From: JACCTI01 sp038237435
GTDB lineage: Bacteria; Verrucomicrobiota; Verrucomicrobiia; Chthoniobacterales; UBA10450
DNA length: 64,000 nucleotides
Assembly: GCA_038237435.1 (NCBI GenBank)
Contig: JBBRYT010000010.1
Span: forward strand, 62,001-126,000
Direction: 5' to 3'
The position numbers were made by a program, and so were the translations under genes. How positions within the stretch are numbered: position 1 is the stretch's first letter; each line of letters begins with the position of its first letter. The notes under the pieces were generated by a model. The model saw only the letters and a list, made by a program, of their open reading frames with translations. It was not told where the DNA came from and ran no database searches. This document shows positions 16,551 to 26,000 of this stretch, piece by piece.

Positions 16551-17173
16551 AATTTCTTCTGTATCCTTCCATTGTGTTGGCCTGCGCGCTTTCTCCTTCC
16601 ATCAGAGCGCAGGAAGCGATAGAGAACCGGCTCGCCTTGCACGACCGTTTTGCTCGTGGCTCATGGGAGCTCGAAAACATGGCCGGCATCTACTATTTGT
16701 TCGATCGCGGCGGTAAGGTGCGCGCGACTGTCGATAACGTAGTCGATAGCGCGCGCTTCGGCCTCATGCTCTACAATCCCAACGGGACTAGTTTCCTCCG
16801 CGGCAACTTCGAATTTGTCGGTGAAGTATTCGGCGGCGCCATCTTTCACGGACCAGGTAACGTCTTGGCCGGAGCTAGTATCTTCCTGCGCTACAACTTC
16901 ATCCAACCCGGCTCCCGTCTCGTGCCTTACTACCAGTTTGGCGGTGGCGGTGTTTATACCGACATCGCTCACGGCGAACCCTCCAGCAATGCCATTAGTC
17001 AGAACTACAACTTTAACCTCCAATTCATCCTTGGCCTGCGTTATCTGATCAATCCCAAATGGTCGTTGAACTTGGAAGGAGGCTATCGCCACATCTCCAA
17101 TGCCGGTCTTTCCGATCCTAACTACGGCATCGACCAGCTAGGCGGGGCGCTGGGTGTAGGTTATAGCTTCTAA
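16547..17173 (+). CDS. Acyloxyacyl hydrolase, lipid A deacylase (PagL)-like
   Basis: 208 aa. A signal peptide (FLLYPSIVLACALSPSIRAQ) is followed by an outer-membrane beta-barrel pattern of alternating polar and hydrophobic strands, ending ALGVGYSF. The C-terminal GGYRHISNAGLSDPNYGID matches the catalytic His-x-Ser-Asn region of PagL, which removes the 3-O acyl chain of lipid A. This implies an LPS-bearing outer membrane. It is the last gene of the DUF1573-rhodanese-MauE-PagL cluster and overlaps MauE by 4 nt. Confidence 0.78.
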   Translation: MKFLLYPSIVLACALSPSIRAQEAIENRLALHDRFARGSWELENMAGIYYLFDRGGKVRATVDNVVDSARFGLMLYNPNGTSFLRGNFEFVGEVFGGAIFHGPGNVLAGASIFLRYNFIQPGSRLVPYYQFGGGGVYTDIAHGEPSSNAISQNYNFNLQFILGLRYLINPKWSLNLEGGYRHISNAGLSDPNYGIDQLGGALGVGYSF

Positions 17174-17180
17174 GGCCCCA

Positions 17181-17201
17181 GCAAGCGGCCAAGACGCTTG
17201 C
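17181..17201 (+). terminator. Short hairpin between convergent genes
   Basis: GCAAGCG (17181-17187) and CGCTTGC (17195-17201) form a perfect 7-bp stem in the 68-bp gap between the convergent PagL-like gene and the GlxA-like regulator. No T-run follows on either strand, so intrinsic termination is only a possibility. Confidence 0.3.
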
Positions 17202-17241
17202 GATCACCGTCGGGAGCGCCGAGTGGCAAGACTAGCAACTG

Positions 17242-18204
17242 CTATTCCGCAGTCGCGGCAAAGTTAGCGCTAGGTCGCGCGCCGAATCTTCGCTGATAGG
17301 CGCGCTGAAAGGCGGCGGAGTCGGTGAAACCAACTGAGGCTGCGACACCGAAGATGGTTTTCTGACGCTTGGATAAGCGGCGGCGTGCTTCGTTCAAACG
17401 CAGGTTTTCGATAAAGAGCTTGGGAGGCTGACCGAAGACACTCTTGAAGGCTTTGCTGAAATGATTGGGCGACATGCAGGCGCGTCGGGCCAGGATCTCA
17501 ACGGAGAGATCGCCTTGCAGGTTACGCACGATCCATGGGATGAGGTCGGCAAACCGCTCGTTAGGCCGACGATCCAGGAGACCGCCGTCTGACTCTTTTC
17601 CTTCCGGGTCGGTCTGATCGCGGAATAGCTCACTTTCCACCGCTTGAGCTACGTAAGGTCCGTAGTCTTCGCGAATCATGGCTAACGAGAGGTTCACGCC
17701 CGCAGCCAGACCGCTGGAAGTGTAGAAGGGACCGCTTTGCACCAGCGGACGTTTGTGGTTGATGCGGAGGCGCGGAAAACGGCGAGCGGCATCGGTGGCG
17801 AAACGCCAGTTAATTGTTACTTCACGGTCGTCGAGTAAGCCGGTCGAGGCGAGACCATACAAGCCGCTGCAAACCGCCCCGATGCGGCGGCAGTCGGAGG
17901 AGCGCCGGAGTAGGAAGGTAGCGATGGCCTGGCTTACTTTAGGTTCGCGAATGCCCGGGCCACCCGCGACAATAATTGTGTCGAGCTCTTCTACCTTGTC
18001 CAAGGTAGTCTGGGCTTGCACTTCGAGGCCGGAATCGGTGTGGAACTTTTCCGAACCGACGCCGATGATACAGACTTCGTAGCAAGGAATGCGACCGCCG
18101 TAGCCGTTATCCAGGGCCGCGGCCCGGAAGGCCTCAGCCGGAGCGATGACATGCAGAGCGGTGACCTGATCGAAACCGATGATGCCAACGCGTTTGGGAT
18201 TCAT
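17242..18204 (-). CDS. GlxA-family regulator (DJ-1/PfpI plus AraC HTH)
   Basis: 320 aa transcription factor. The N-terminal DJ-1/PfpI-like domain runs from VGIIGFDQVTALHVIAPAEAF through TIIVAGGPGIREP to IGAVCSGLYGLASTGLLDDREVTINWRF. The C-terminal AraC double helix-turn-helix contains LSVEILARRACMSPNHFSKAFKSVFGQPPKLFIENLRLNEARR and GVAASVGFTDSAAFQRAYQRRFGARPS. The cysteine in AVCSGLYGLA sits at the amidase 'nucleophile elbow' position. Such regulators sense small nitrogen compounds; the ligand is unknown. A homologous copy lies 24 bp upstream on the same strand. Confidence 0.92.
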   Translation of the reverse strand: MNPKRVGIIGFDQVTALHVIAPAEAFRAAALDNGYGGRIPCYEVCIIGVGSEKFHTDSGLEVQAQTTLDKVEELDTIIVAGGPGIREPKVSQAIATFLLRRSSDCRRIGAVCSGLYGLASTGLLDDREVTINWRFATDAARRFPRLRINHKRPLVQSGPFYTSSGLAAGVNLSLAMIREDYGPYVAQAVESELFRDQTDPEGKESDGGLLDRRPNERFADLIPWIVRNLQGDLSVEILARRACMSPNHFSKAFKSVFGQPPKLFIENLRLNEARRRLSKRQKTIFGVAASVGFTDSAAFQRAYQRRFGARPSANFAATAE

Positions 18205-18228
18205 GCTCTTGGCTAACCACTCGTTAGG

Positions 18229-19269
18229 TTAGGTCGCCATTTTCGTGTGACGGCGCCCGATACGCCGATGAGCCTGGAGGGAATGTTCTTGCAGGCTTTG
18301 CCTTTGGAACTTCTTGGGTGGGATACCGTAGCGACGCTCAAAGGCGCGGCGGAAGACGTCGGCTGTCTTATAACCAACCGAACCGGCCACTTCATCTACG
18401 CTTGAGTTATAGGAGGCTAGCCGGCGTGCTGCTTCTGCAATTCGAAGGCGTTCGACAAACTCGGCCGGGGAAACCTGGAAACGGCGCTTGAAGATGCGTC
18501 GAAAATGTCGGGGGCACACGCAGGCGCGTTCGGCTAGCACTTCCACTGAAAGGTTGGCCCGCAGGCGGCTGGTGATCCAGGCCGGTAACTCGGCCAGGCG
18601 TTCTTCCACTCCGGGCTGCTCCGGAGCGGGGTCGAGGTGAGCTTCATCGCCGCCGGAAGGTCTAAGACTAACCACTAGCTCGCGTGCCAAACGCAAGGCA
18701 CTGCGCGAGCCGTAGTCCTCTTGGATCAGAGCCAGACTCATCTCAATGCCCGCGGTGCCACCTCCGCAGGTATAGAATTTTTCGTCCTTCACAAAGGAAC
18801 CAGTGTCGCTGACCTGGAGGGCGCGAAAGGTGTTAGCGACGTGTTGGGCGACGCGCCAGTGGGTAGTAACGCGGCGACCGGCGAGCAGACCGCTCTCCGC
18901 TAAGGGGTAAATGCCGGAGGAAACGGCCGCGATGCGTCGGGTCTCGGGAGCGCGTTCTTGTAACCAGGCCGCGATCCGCTTGCTGGTTTCGCTTTGGCGG
19001 AGGCCCGCTCCTCCTGGAATAATGATCGTATCGAGTGGCGGCGCAGTCTTAAGCAGATGGTGCGCTTTGAAAGTTGCGCCCGATTGCGCGGAAAAAACTT
19101 TGCCAGTTACTCCGATGAGCAAGGTATCGTAACATGCTTCTCCTTCATCGTGACGCGCGGCGGCGAAGGCTTCGAGCGGTCCGGTCAGATCGAGCGTGGT
19201 CACGCCATCAAAGCCGAGCAGCCCAACGACTTTACGCGAGCTTTCTGTTAGCTTGGAAAAATAAGTCAT
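18229..19269 (-). CDS. GlxA-family regulator (DJ-1/PfpI plus AraC HTH), second copy
   Basis: 346 aa from ATG 19269; a longer frame to 19365 looks untranslated. It has the same architecture as the downstream copy: VVGLLGFDGVTTLDLTGPLEAFAAA, TIIIPGGAGLRQS, then RIAAVSSGIYPLAESGLLAGRRVTTHWRVAQ, where Ser replaces the Cys seen in the other copy. The AraC HTH follows (SVEVLAERACVCPRHFRRIFKRRF, DEVAGSVGYKTADVFRRAFERRYG). The tandem arrangement suggests duplication. The stop TAA lies within a motif variant (ACTCGTTAGGTTAG read in reverse). Confidence 0.9.
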   Translation of the reverse strand: MTYFSKLTESSRKVVGLLGFDGVTTLDLTGPLEAFAAARHDEGEACYDTLLIGVTGKVFSAQSGATFKAHHLLKTAPPLDTIIIPGGAGLRQSETSKRIAAWLQERAPETRRIAAVSSGIYPLAESGLLAGRRVTTHWRVAQHVANTFRALQVSDTGSFVKDEKFYTCGGGTAGIEMSLALIQEDYGSRSALRLARELVVSLRPSGGDEAHLDPAPEQPGVEERLAELPAWITSRLRANLSVEVLAERACVCPRHFRRIFKRRFQVSPAEFVERLRIAEAARRLASYNSSVDEVAGSVGYKTADVFRRAFERRYGIPPKKFQRQSLQEHSLQAHRRIGRRHTKMAT

Positions 19270-19423
19270 TTGCGAGAAGACAAAGCGGAACCAAAGTCCC
19301 AGAGAGCATGAGGAGAACTTTGCTTCATACCCAGTAATGCAACGTTCCCGACTAAAAAGGCTCACGATTGTTCAAAAAAAATTTGAGTGAGATGGAAAAA
19401 GCCTTTTGCTGAGTAAACACCGC

Positions 19424-19960
19424 ATGAGCACGACTCTCCCGGTGCCGAGTAAGTCCGCCGCGGCCATCGAAGAAATGATGCCGCAGGTCTATGACGACTT
19501 GCGCCGTCTGGCTGCTTCTTATCTGCGCGGCGAGCGGATCGAACACACTCTGCAAGGGACAGCCCTGGTGCATGAGGCTTACCTGCGGCTGCTTAAAGAA
19601 GGCGAAGTAGACTGGAATAACCGCGCGCATTTCATCGGTATCTTTGCGCGCTTGATGCGCCAGACTTTGATTAACCACGCGGTGGCGAGGCGTCGCCTGA
19701 AGCGTGGCGGCGATGAGGCGACGCTGCTGACTCTGGAGTTCTACGAGAGCCGGCAGGTTAATGTGCAGGCGCTCGATGAAGCTTTGCGCGAATTGGAGAC
19801 ACTAGATAGCAGACAAGCGCAGATCGTTGAGCTACGCTTCTTTGCTGGGTTAACTATCGAACAAATTGCGGAAGTGCTTGCCATTTCGCCAGCGACTGTT
19901 AAACGCGAGTGGACCGTGGCAAAGATCTGGCTAAGGAGAGAACTTTCCGAAAGTAGCTAA
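19424..19960 (+). CDS. ECF sigma factor, kinase-associated type
   Basis: 178 aa. Region 2 is IEEMMPQVYDDLRRLAASYLRGER...GTALVHEAYLRLL...FIGIFARLMRQTLINHAVARRRLKRGG. Region 4 is DSRQAQIVELRFFAGLTIEQIAEVLAISPATVKREWTVAKIWLRREL. This resembles the ECF subfamily encoded next to Ser/Thr kinases in Acidobacteria, Planctomycetes and Verrucomicrobia (TIGR02999-like). No anti-sigma factor is visible; the kinase 14 nt downstream is the likely partner. The ATG at 19424 is chosen. The stop is in a motif variant (GCTAACGAGT). Confidence 0.88.
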   Translation: MSTTLPVPSKSAAAIEEMMPQVYDDLRRLAASYLRGERIEHTLQGTALVHEAYLRLLKEGEVDWNNRAHFIGIFARLMRQTLINHAVARRRLKRGGDEATLLTLEFYESRQVNVQALDEALRELETLDSRQAQIVELRFFAGLTIEQIAEVLAISPATVKREWTVAKIWLRRELSESS

Positions 19961-19974
19961 CGAGTCGTTATTGA

Positions 19975-22920
19975 ATGAGCAAGATATTCATAGCAGAGGA
20001 GAAGCTCGGACCTGAGAAGTGGCAACTACTTAAGGAGATCGTAGCCGATGCCATGGAGGAAAGGTCACCGGCGGCGCGCACGGCTCTGGTAGAAAACCGC
20101 TGCGCGGATGATGCGCGGCTCCTGGCGGAAGCGGAATCGTTGGTGCAAGAGGCGGAAGCTCTTTTGCGCGAGCCGACCGATAGCCTGGAAGATTGCGCAG
20201 AGCAAGCGACCGCGGCCTTATGGCGCGACGAAACGCCGCGCACGGGCTGGCGGATCGGCGCCTATGAGGTAGTACGCGAGCTAGGCCGCGGCGGAATGGG
20301 TGCAGTTTATCTGGCGGCGCGCGCAGATGGCCAATTCGAGAAGGAAGTAGCTATCAAAGTGCTCAAGCGTGGCACAGACACGGAGGAAGTGTTACGGCGC
20401 TTTGCGGCCGAGCGTCACATCCAGGCGCGGCTCGATCATCCGAATATTGCGCGGCTACTCGATGCTGGGACTACGGAAGACGGGCTTCCTTACTTCGTGA
20501 TGGAACACGTTTCTGGCGCTCCGGTTACTCGGTTCGTCCGCGATCGCGATCTCTCCGTCCGGGAGCGGCTGGGAATTTTTCTGAAGGTTTGTTCTGCGGT
20601 CGAGGTAGCTCATCACAGTCATGTCGTTCACCGCGATCTGAAGTCGAGTAACATTCTGGTTAACCTCGATGGCGAAGTGAAGCTACTGGACTTCGGAATC
20701 GCCAAGCTGCTTAGCCCTGGTCAGGACTGCCTCGAAATAACGGCCGCGGGCGAAGAACGTCTCACTCCCAACTGCGCTTCCCCGGAACAAACCGATGGCC
20801 GACCGGTGACGGAAGCAAGCGACGTCTATGCGCTGGGCGCTCTCTTATACGAAATATTGAGCGGACAAAAACCGCACAAGTTTTCTTCCACCCATCCGGC
20901 GCGCGAAGAAATTGTGCGGGTTATTCGCGAGGAAGAGCCAGCGCCGCCAAGCTCGGTAGTTTCTAACAAAGAAGTGGCGCGACAGTTACGAGGCGATCTT
21001 GATGCGATCGTCGCCTTCGCCATGCGCAAGGAACCGGAGCTGCGGTATCACACGGCGGCAGACCTGGCAGCGGACGTCCGTCGCCATCTGGCACACGAGC
21101 CTGTGCGGGCACGGCGCGGCACGGCCGGCTATCGCACTAGGTCTTTCCTGGTTCGCCATCGACCTGCTGTGGGCGCAATGGTGGCCCTACTGCTCCTAGG
21201 CGCAGTAGCATTCGCAATTTGGAATCGTTGGCCTAGAAACACCGCGGAAGTAACAACGGTATCGCCAGCCCCCCCTAAGAGTATTGCCGTTTTGCCTTTC
21301 GATAATCTGGGCGACAACACCAATCCGCCTTCCTACTTCGCCGACGGTGTGCAAGATAATATCCTAACTGACCTGGGCAAGGTGGGCGATCTAAAGGTGA
21401 TCAGCCGAAGCGGCGTCGCAGCTTACCGCGGGAAGAGAAACGTGAAGGAGATTGGTCGCGAGCTAGGGGTAGCGAATGTCCTGGAAGGTAGCGTGCAAAT
21501 TTCGGGGGACCGTGTGAGGATCAATGCGCAACTAATCGATACCCGCTCCGATACCCAGCTGTGGGCGGAGCGGTACGACCGCAAACTGGAAGACATTTTC
21601 GCGCTGCAAAGCGAGCTGGCGCAAACGATCGTGGCCCAGCTCAAGGTCACACTTACGTCGCAGGAGAAAGACGCGATTGCGAGACGGCCCACGCAGGATT
21701 TCCAAGCTTACGATCTTTACCTCAAAGCGCGTTCCCTTTTCGACAACGAAGCTGGTCCCCAGCCACGGCCTAGCTGGAGCGACGTTCTCGACTTAGCCAA
21801 GCAAGCAACAAAGTTAGATGAAAAATTCACCCGGGCTTACTGCCTGGTGAATCAAATCGACCTTTTGATGTACCGCTTTGGGAGTGACCATAAACCAGAG
21901 CAATTGGCCGAGGCTAAGGCCGCTGCCGAGACAGCACTACGCCTGGAACCCGATTCGGAAGAAGCGCGCCTGGCGATTGTCCGCTACTACTATGACGGCC
22001 TTAACGATAATCGGAAAACGGAAGAAGAGCTTTCGAAGATTCCTGCTTCCGCATCGCATACAGTCGCTTACTATGCGCTCGCCTCACTAGCCGAACGTCG
22101 TCTGGGCAAATGGAAGGAATCGATTCGGGACGGTGAGAAAGCGGTCGAGCTCGATCCGCAAAATTCCGCGCTAGCGGTCAATCTTATCCAGACGTATTCC
22201 GGCCTGCGGAGATTCGATGATTCGAATCGGTTGGCTGACGCTGCGATTGCCAGACTGAAGGGCCCTTCGCCTCGCTTGGCGTTGGTCAAGAGCGAGGCAT
22301 CCCTGTCCGTCGGGGATTTGGCCGCGGCGCGCACTGCGCTAGATAAACTTCCCGATTGGGAAGGCGCCGACTATCAAAGCGCGCGTTTTTGGCTGCCTCT
22401 GCTCGAAAAAAATTACGAAGAGGCTCGGAGTATGGCGGCCAAGTCCGGCGTGGAAGCTCGCGAGATGCCGAGTCACTGGCAGATGATGGCGCTACTGGAA
22501 AAGGCGGAGGGTAGAACGGAACTAGCGCGCGGTGCCTACGAAGAAGCTAAGCGCACCGCACAGGCAGGTCTAATTAAACGGCCCGGCGATCCTAGCCTGC
22601 TCTGCGATTTGGCGGTGGCAAATGCCGGATTGGGTTTGAAGGACGAAGCATTGCGTCTGGCGAGGCGGGCGGTGGAAAGTTGTCCGCCCAGCGTTGATGC
22701 ATTGGTGGCTCCGGCCTGCCTGACGGTGCTGGCGGAAATTCTGGCGTCAAACGGCGATCGTGAGGGCGCGTTCGAAATATTGAACGCGGTAGTTCGCAAA
22801 CCATTTGGGCCGAGCTACGGTGAGTTGAAATTTGCTCCGATGTGGGATCCTCTGCGCGATGATCCTCGCTTCGATGAGGCCTTATCGCTAGCTGCGCTTC
22901 CAGCGACAGTCGACGAATAG
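19975..22920 (+). CDS. Ser/Thr protein kinase with TolB-like and TPR domains
   Basis: 981 aa. Cytoplasmic kinase: G-loop GRGGMG (104-109), Lys128 in VAIKVLK, HRDLKSSN with Asp221, DFG at 239-241, and the activation segment ends in ASPEQ instead of APE. One transmembrane helix lies near 399-416 (GAMVALLLLGAVAFAIW). An extracytoplasmic TolB/CadC-like segment follows (SIAVLPFDNLGDNTNPPSYFADGVQDNILTDL to RINAQLIDTRSDTQLWAERYDR), then helical TPR-type repeats from about 570 to the end. It probably senses an envelope signal and controls the preceding sigma factor. The start has no clear Shine-Dalgarno sequence and lies 14 nt after that gene. Confidence 0.93.
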   Translation: MSKIFIAEEKLGPEKWQLLKEIVADAMEERSPAARTALVENRCADDARLLAEAESLVQEAEALLREPTDSLEDCAEQATAALWRDETPRTGWRIGAYEVVRELGRGGMGAVYLAARADGQFEKEVAIKVLKRGTDTEEVLRRFAAERHIQARLDHPNIARLLDAGTTEDGLPYFVMEHVSGAPVTRFVRDRDLSVRERLGIFLKVCSAVEVAHHSHVVHRDLKSSNILVNLDGEVKLLDFGIAKLLSPGQDCLEITAAGEERLTPNCASPEQTDGRPVTEASDVYALGALLYEILSGQKPHKFSSTHPAREEIVRVIREEEPAPPSSVVSNKEVARQLRGDLDAIVAFAMRKEPELRYHTAADLAADVRRHLAHEPVRARRGTAGYRTRSFLVRHRPAVGAMVALLLLGAVAFAIWNRWPRNTAEVTTVSPAPPKSIAVLPFDNLGDNTNPPSYFADGVQDNILTDLGKVGDLKVISRSGVAAYRGKRNVKEIGRELGVANVLEGSVQISGDRVRINAQLIDTRSDTQLWAERYDRKLEDIFALQSELAQTIVAQLKVTLTSQEKDAIARRPTQDFQAYDLYLKARSLFDNEAGPQPRPSWSDVLDLAKQATKLDEKFTRAYCLVNQIDLLMYRFGSDHKPEQLAEAKAAAETALRLEPDSEEARLAIVRYYYDGLNDNRKTEEELSKIPASASHTVAYYALASLAERRLGKWKESIRDGEKAVELDPQNSALAVNLIQTYSGLRRFDDSNRLADAAIARLKGPSPRLALVKSEASLSVGDLAAARTALDKLPDWEGADYQSARFWLPLLEKNYEEARSMAAKSGVEAREMPSHWQMMALLEKAEGRTELARGAYEEAKRTAQAGLIKRPGDPSLLCDLAVANAGLGLKDEALRLARRAVESCPPSVDALVAPACLTVLAEILASNGDREGAFEILNAVVRKPFGPSYGELKFAPMWDPLRDDPRFDEALSLAALPATVDE

Positions 22921-23076
22921 GGGATTCCTCCCGCTAGCACTCGTTAGGTTCTCGTTTCTCACCCTTTGGGGAGTGAGCGTCCCGTTTCGTCTGGTTTAAG
23001 TCCTAACCATGATTGAACGAGCCGGAGTAAGACTTCGGCCGCAATGAACGTTCAATCCTTAACCGTGGAGAAACCA

Positions 23077-26000
23077 ATGACGAGAAATGTACCGAACAAG
23101 CCACCGCTGCGGTGGATAGTTATTTTACTAACGCTTTCTTTAGGCGCGATTGCTTTTGCGCAGGAACCACCGGCGGCGGGTGGGGGTGGTGTGGCTACGA
23201 CCGAGCGCGTGATCGTAACCGGGTCCTATATCCCTACCGCGGAAACGGAGTCGGCCTTGCCCGTAACTGTTTATACTGCCGAGGTGCTACAAAAGCAGGG
23301 TGCCATGACTCCGGTGGAAGGTCTACGCCAGTTGCCATCTTTCGTGGGAGCTTCCACGACGGAGAACGACGCCAACGGCGGCAACGGCCAGGCGGGTATT
23401 AACCTTCGTGGCATCGGGCAAAATAACGTGCTCATTTTGATCAACGGACGCCGCGCGTTTCTTGGTCAAAGCTTGAACACATCCGCCGACATTAATGCCA
23501 TTCCTATAAGCGGTCTTAGCCGCACGGAAGTATTAAAGGACGGTGCATCCGCCATCTACGGCTCGGATGCCGTAGCCGGGGTGGTCAACTTCATCATGCT
23601 GGACGGCCCGGGCGAAGCCCCTTATGAGGGCGCGGAAGTTTTCGCGTTGTACGGTAATACGACCGAGAGCGACGCGCATGTTCGCCAGGTCTACCTCAAG
23701 GGCGGCGTGAAGACGGACAAGGTCTCAGTGGCCGCAGCGGGCGAATATTATTCGCGCGCTAACCTTTACTCGCGCGACCGCGCCCAACTCGCGGGTTCGG
23801 GTGACCTGAGTAACAATCCCACCGGGCTGGGCCGCGGCGGTATAAATAACAATAGCCAGACTTTCGCGGGGCGGGCGAATGTTTCTGCGAACACTGCGGC
23901 CGACCCGCGCGTTTATCCGATCACCGGAGACCTTGTCTTGACCAATCTCTCCACCAATCAGGTCACACCGGCCAGCTATCGCAGATTCGTGCTGGGCTCG
24001 GATCCCAGCCAGTTTAATTTCCGGGCTTACACTCCTTCCATACCGGCGATGGAAAAGGCATTGTACTTCGTGACGGGACGTTACAAAATCTTCGGTGAAG
24101 GCCTGCAGATCTACGGTGATGTTTTGTACGCCAAAACCAAGCAGGATAACGGCGCCGCCCCTTCGCCTTTCAGTATTACTAACGCGGGGAACGGTCGCAA
24201 TACCGCGCGTCTGTCCATTTTTAACCCGTTCGGCAATCGTTTACTCAACGTCAGGTATCGCCTCGTTAACGAGCTCGGCTTGCGCCGGTCTTTCTACGAT
24301 CATGACTACTATCGCTATGTGGCAGGCTTGAATGGAGACTTCAATTTCAAGAACAACAGTATCATCAGTCATTTCGGCTATGACACGGGGATTGTGTATG
24401 AGCGGTTCGACCAGCAGCGAACTGATAGCGGCGACGCACAACGGACACCGTTGGTAGCATCGATTCTAGCTAATAACGTAACTGCGCCGCGCTTCAATCC
24501 GTTCATCGGACAGAATGCGCCCACTGTTGGCACAGCTCCGACTTACATCAACGGTGTTCCGACCGGCCTGACGGCGGGTTACGACAATACGACAGCTGCC
24601 CAGAATGCATCTTATCTGGGCCATTCCTTCCGCTATGAGAGAGATTGGCTGGCCGATGCCAAAGTGAACGCCCATTTCTTCCCGGGCTTGTGGAACGGAG
24701 GTTTTGACTTGGCACTTGGTTATGAGCACCGCGAGGTAGCGGAGCATTCTGTGCCTGACCCAGTGCAAGCGAATGGCGACCAACTCGGCTTCAATCAAGC
24801 ACCAAACACTAAAACCCTGCAGGCGGTGAACTCGGTCTTCACCGAATTGAACTTCCCCATCATAACCTCCACCATGAACATCCCATGGGTGCGGTCACTC
24901 GATTTCTCGATCGCGTGGCGTTATGAGAAGTTCGAAGATAGGGACCAATACACCCATGCGATCTCAAGCTTCGAGAATAAGAACCCGAATGAAAATTTCG
25001 GCGGCAGCCCGCGCGTTTCCCTACGCTACCAGCCTATTCCGGATCTAACCCTCCGTGGAAACTTTAACCAGTCGTTCCTTTCACCGACGCCTTTGCAGTT
25101 GTTCTTGCCACCCGGGCAGAATTTCCCCGTGCTCTTCGATCCCTTCGTGAACGGCGGCGTGACGTTGCAACCGCCTGGCGGTGTGTTCCAAGCGGGCAAC
25201 CCGGCCTTGCAACCTGAAGTGACAGACACCTACTCCGCGGGTCTGGTTTATACTCCGAAATGGCTCCCGGGTTTCACCCTTACGGCTGATTTTTATCAGA
25301 TCTACTCCAAGAATGTTATTCTGCCGGCAGCCAACGCCGCGCAGGTCTTGCTCAGCTTGAACATCATCGACCCCGACGCGCCCGGCGGAGGTGCTGACGG
25401 TGTGACGCGACTGGCGGATGGCAGCCTCGACTCGATCGATGCGACGACATCGAATGCCGGGACGCGTTTCGTGGAAGGCCTCGACGTAACCGCGGCCTAT
25501 GAGATCCCGACGCAAAACTTCGGGACCTTCAGCTTCGCACTCGGTTGGAACCACTTCTTCGTCTGGAAAGCGGAGCCGCTGCCTGGCTTCGGTTCGCATA
25601 ACTTCATCGGCGATTTCAACGCTACCTTCCCACTTACTCCGGGCGGAATCCCGTTTAACAAGGCGTTTCTGCGCGGCGAATGGACTTGGAAAGGCTTCGA
25701 CTTCGCCGCTACCGGTAACTACATCGGCGACCAGGAAGACGATCCGCAGTTTATTCAAGGCAACGCAGTGGTGCCAGGGAATCCCGGATCGGTCGCCAAC
25801 CCAAACTACATCCTGCATCACAGAATCTCGGACTTCGAGACGCTTGATCTACAGCTAAGTTACGAGTTTACCAAACCGAAGATCGAGGCAGCCGCGGGTT
25901 ACTCGAAGGATGCAAAGGATGCCAAGAGCATGACCGAGGCAGGTGGCGTGGAAAACAGCAGCATCTGGCAGCGGATGCTCTGGAATACCAAACTAACAGT

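Noticed and set aside
25081..25821. Minus-strand open frame of about 246 codons within the TonB receptor
   Set aside because: The plus frame is a full-length receptor with continuous barrel sequence; the minus frame has no recognisable motif.
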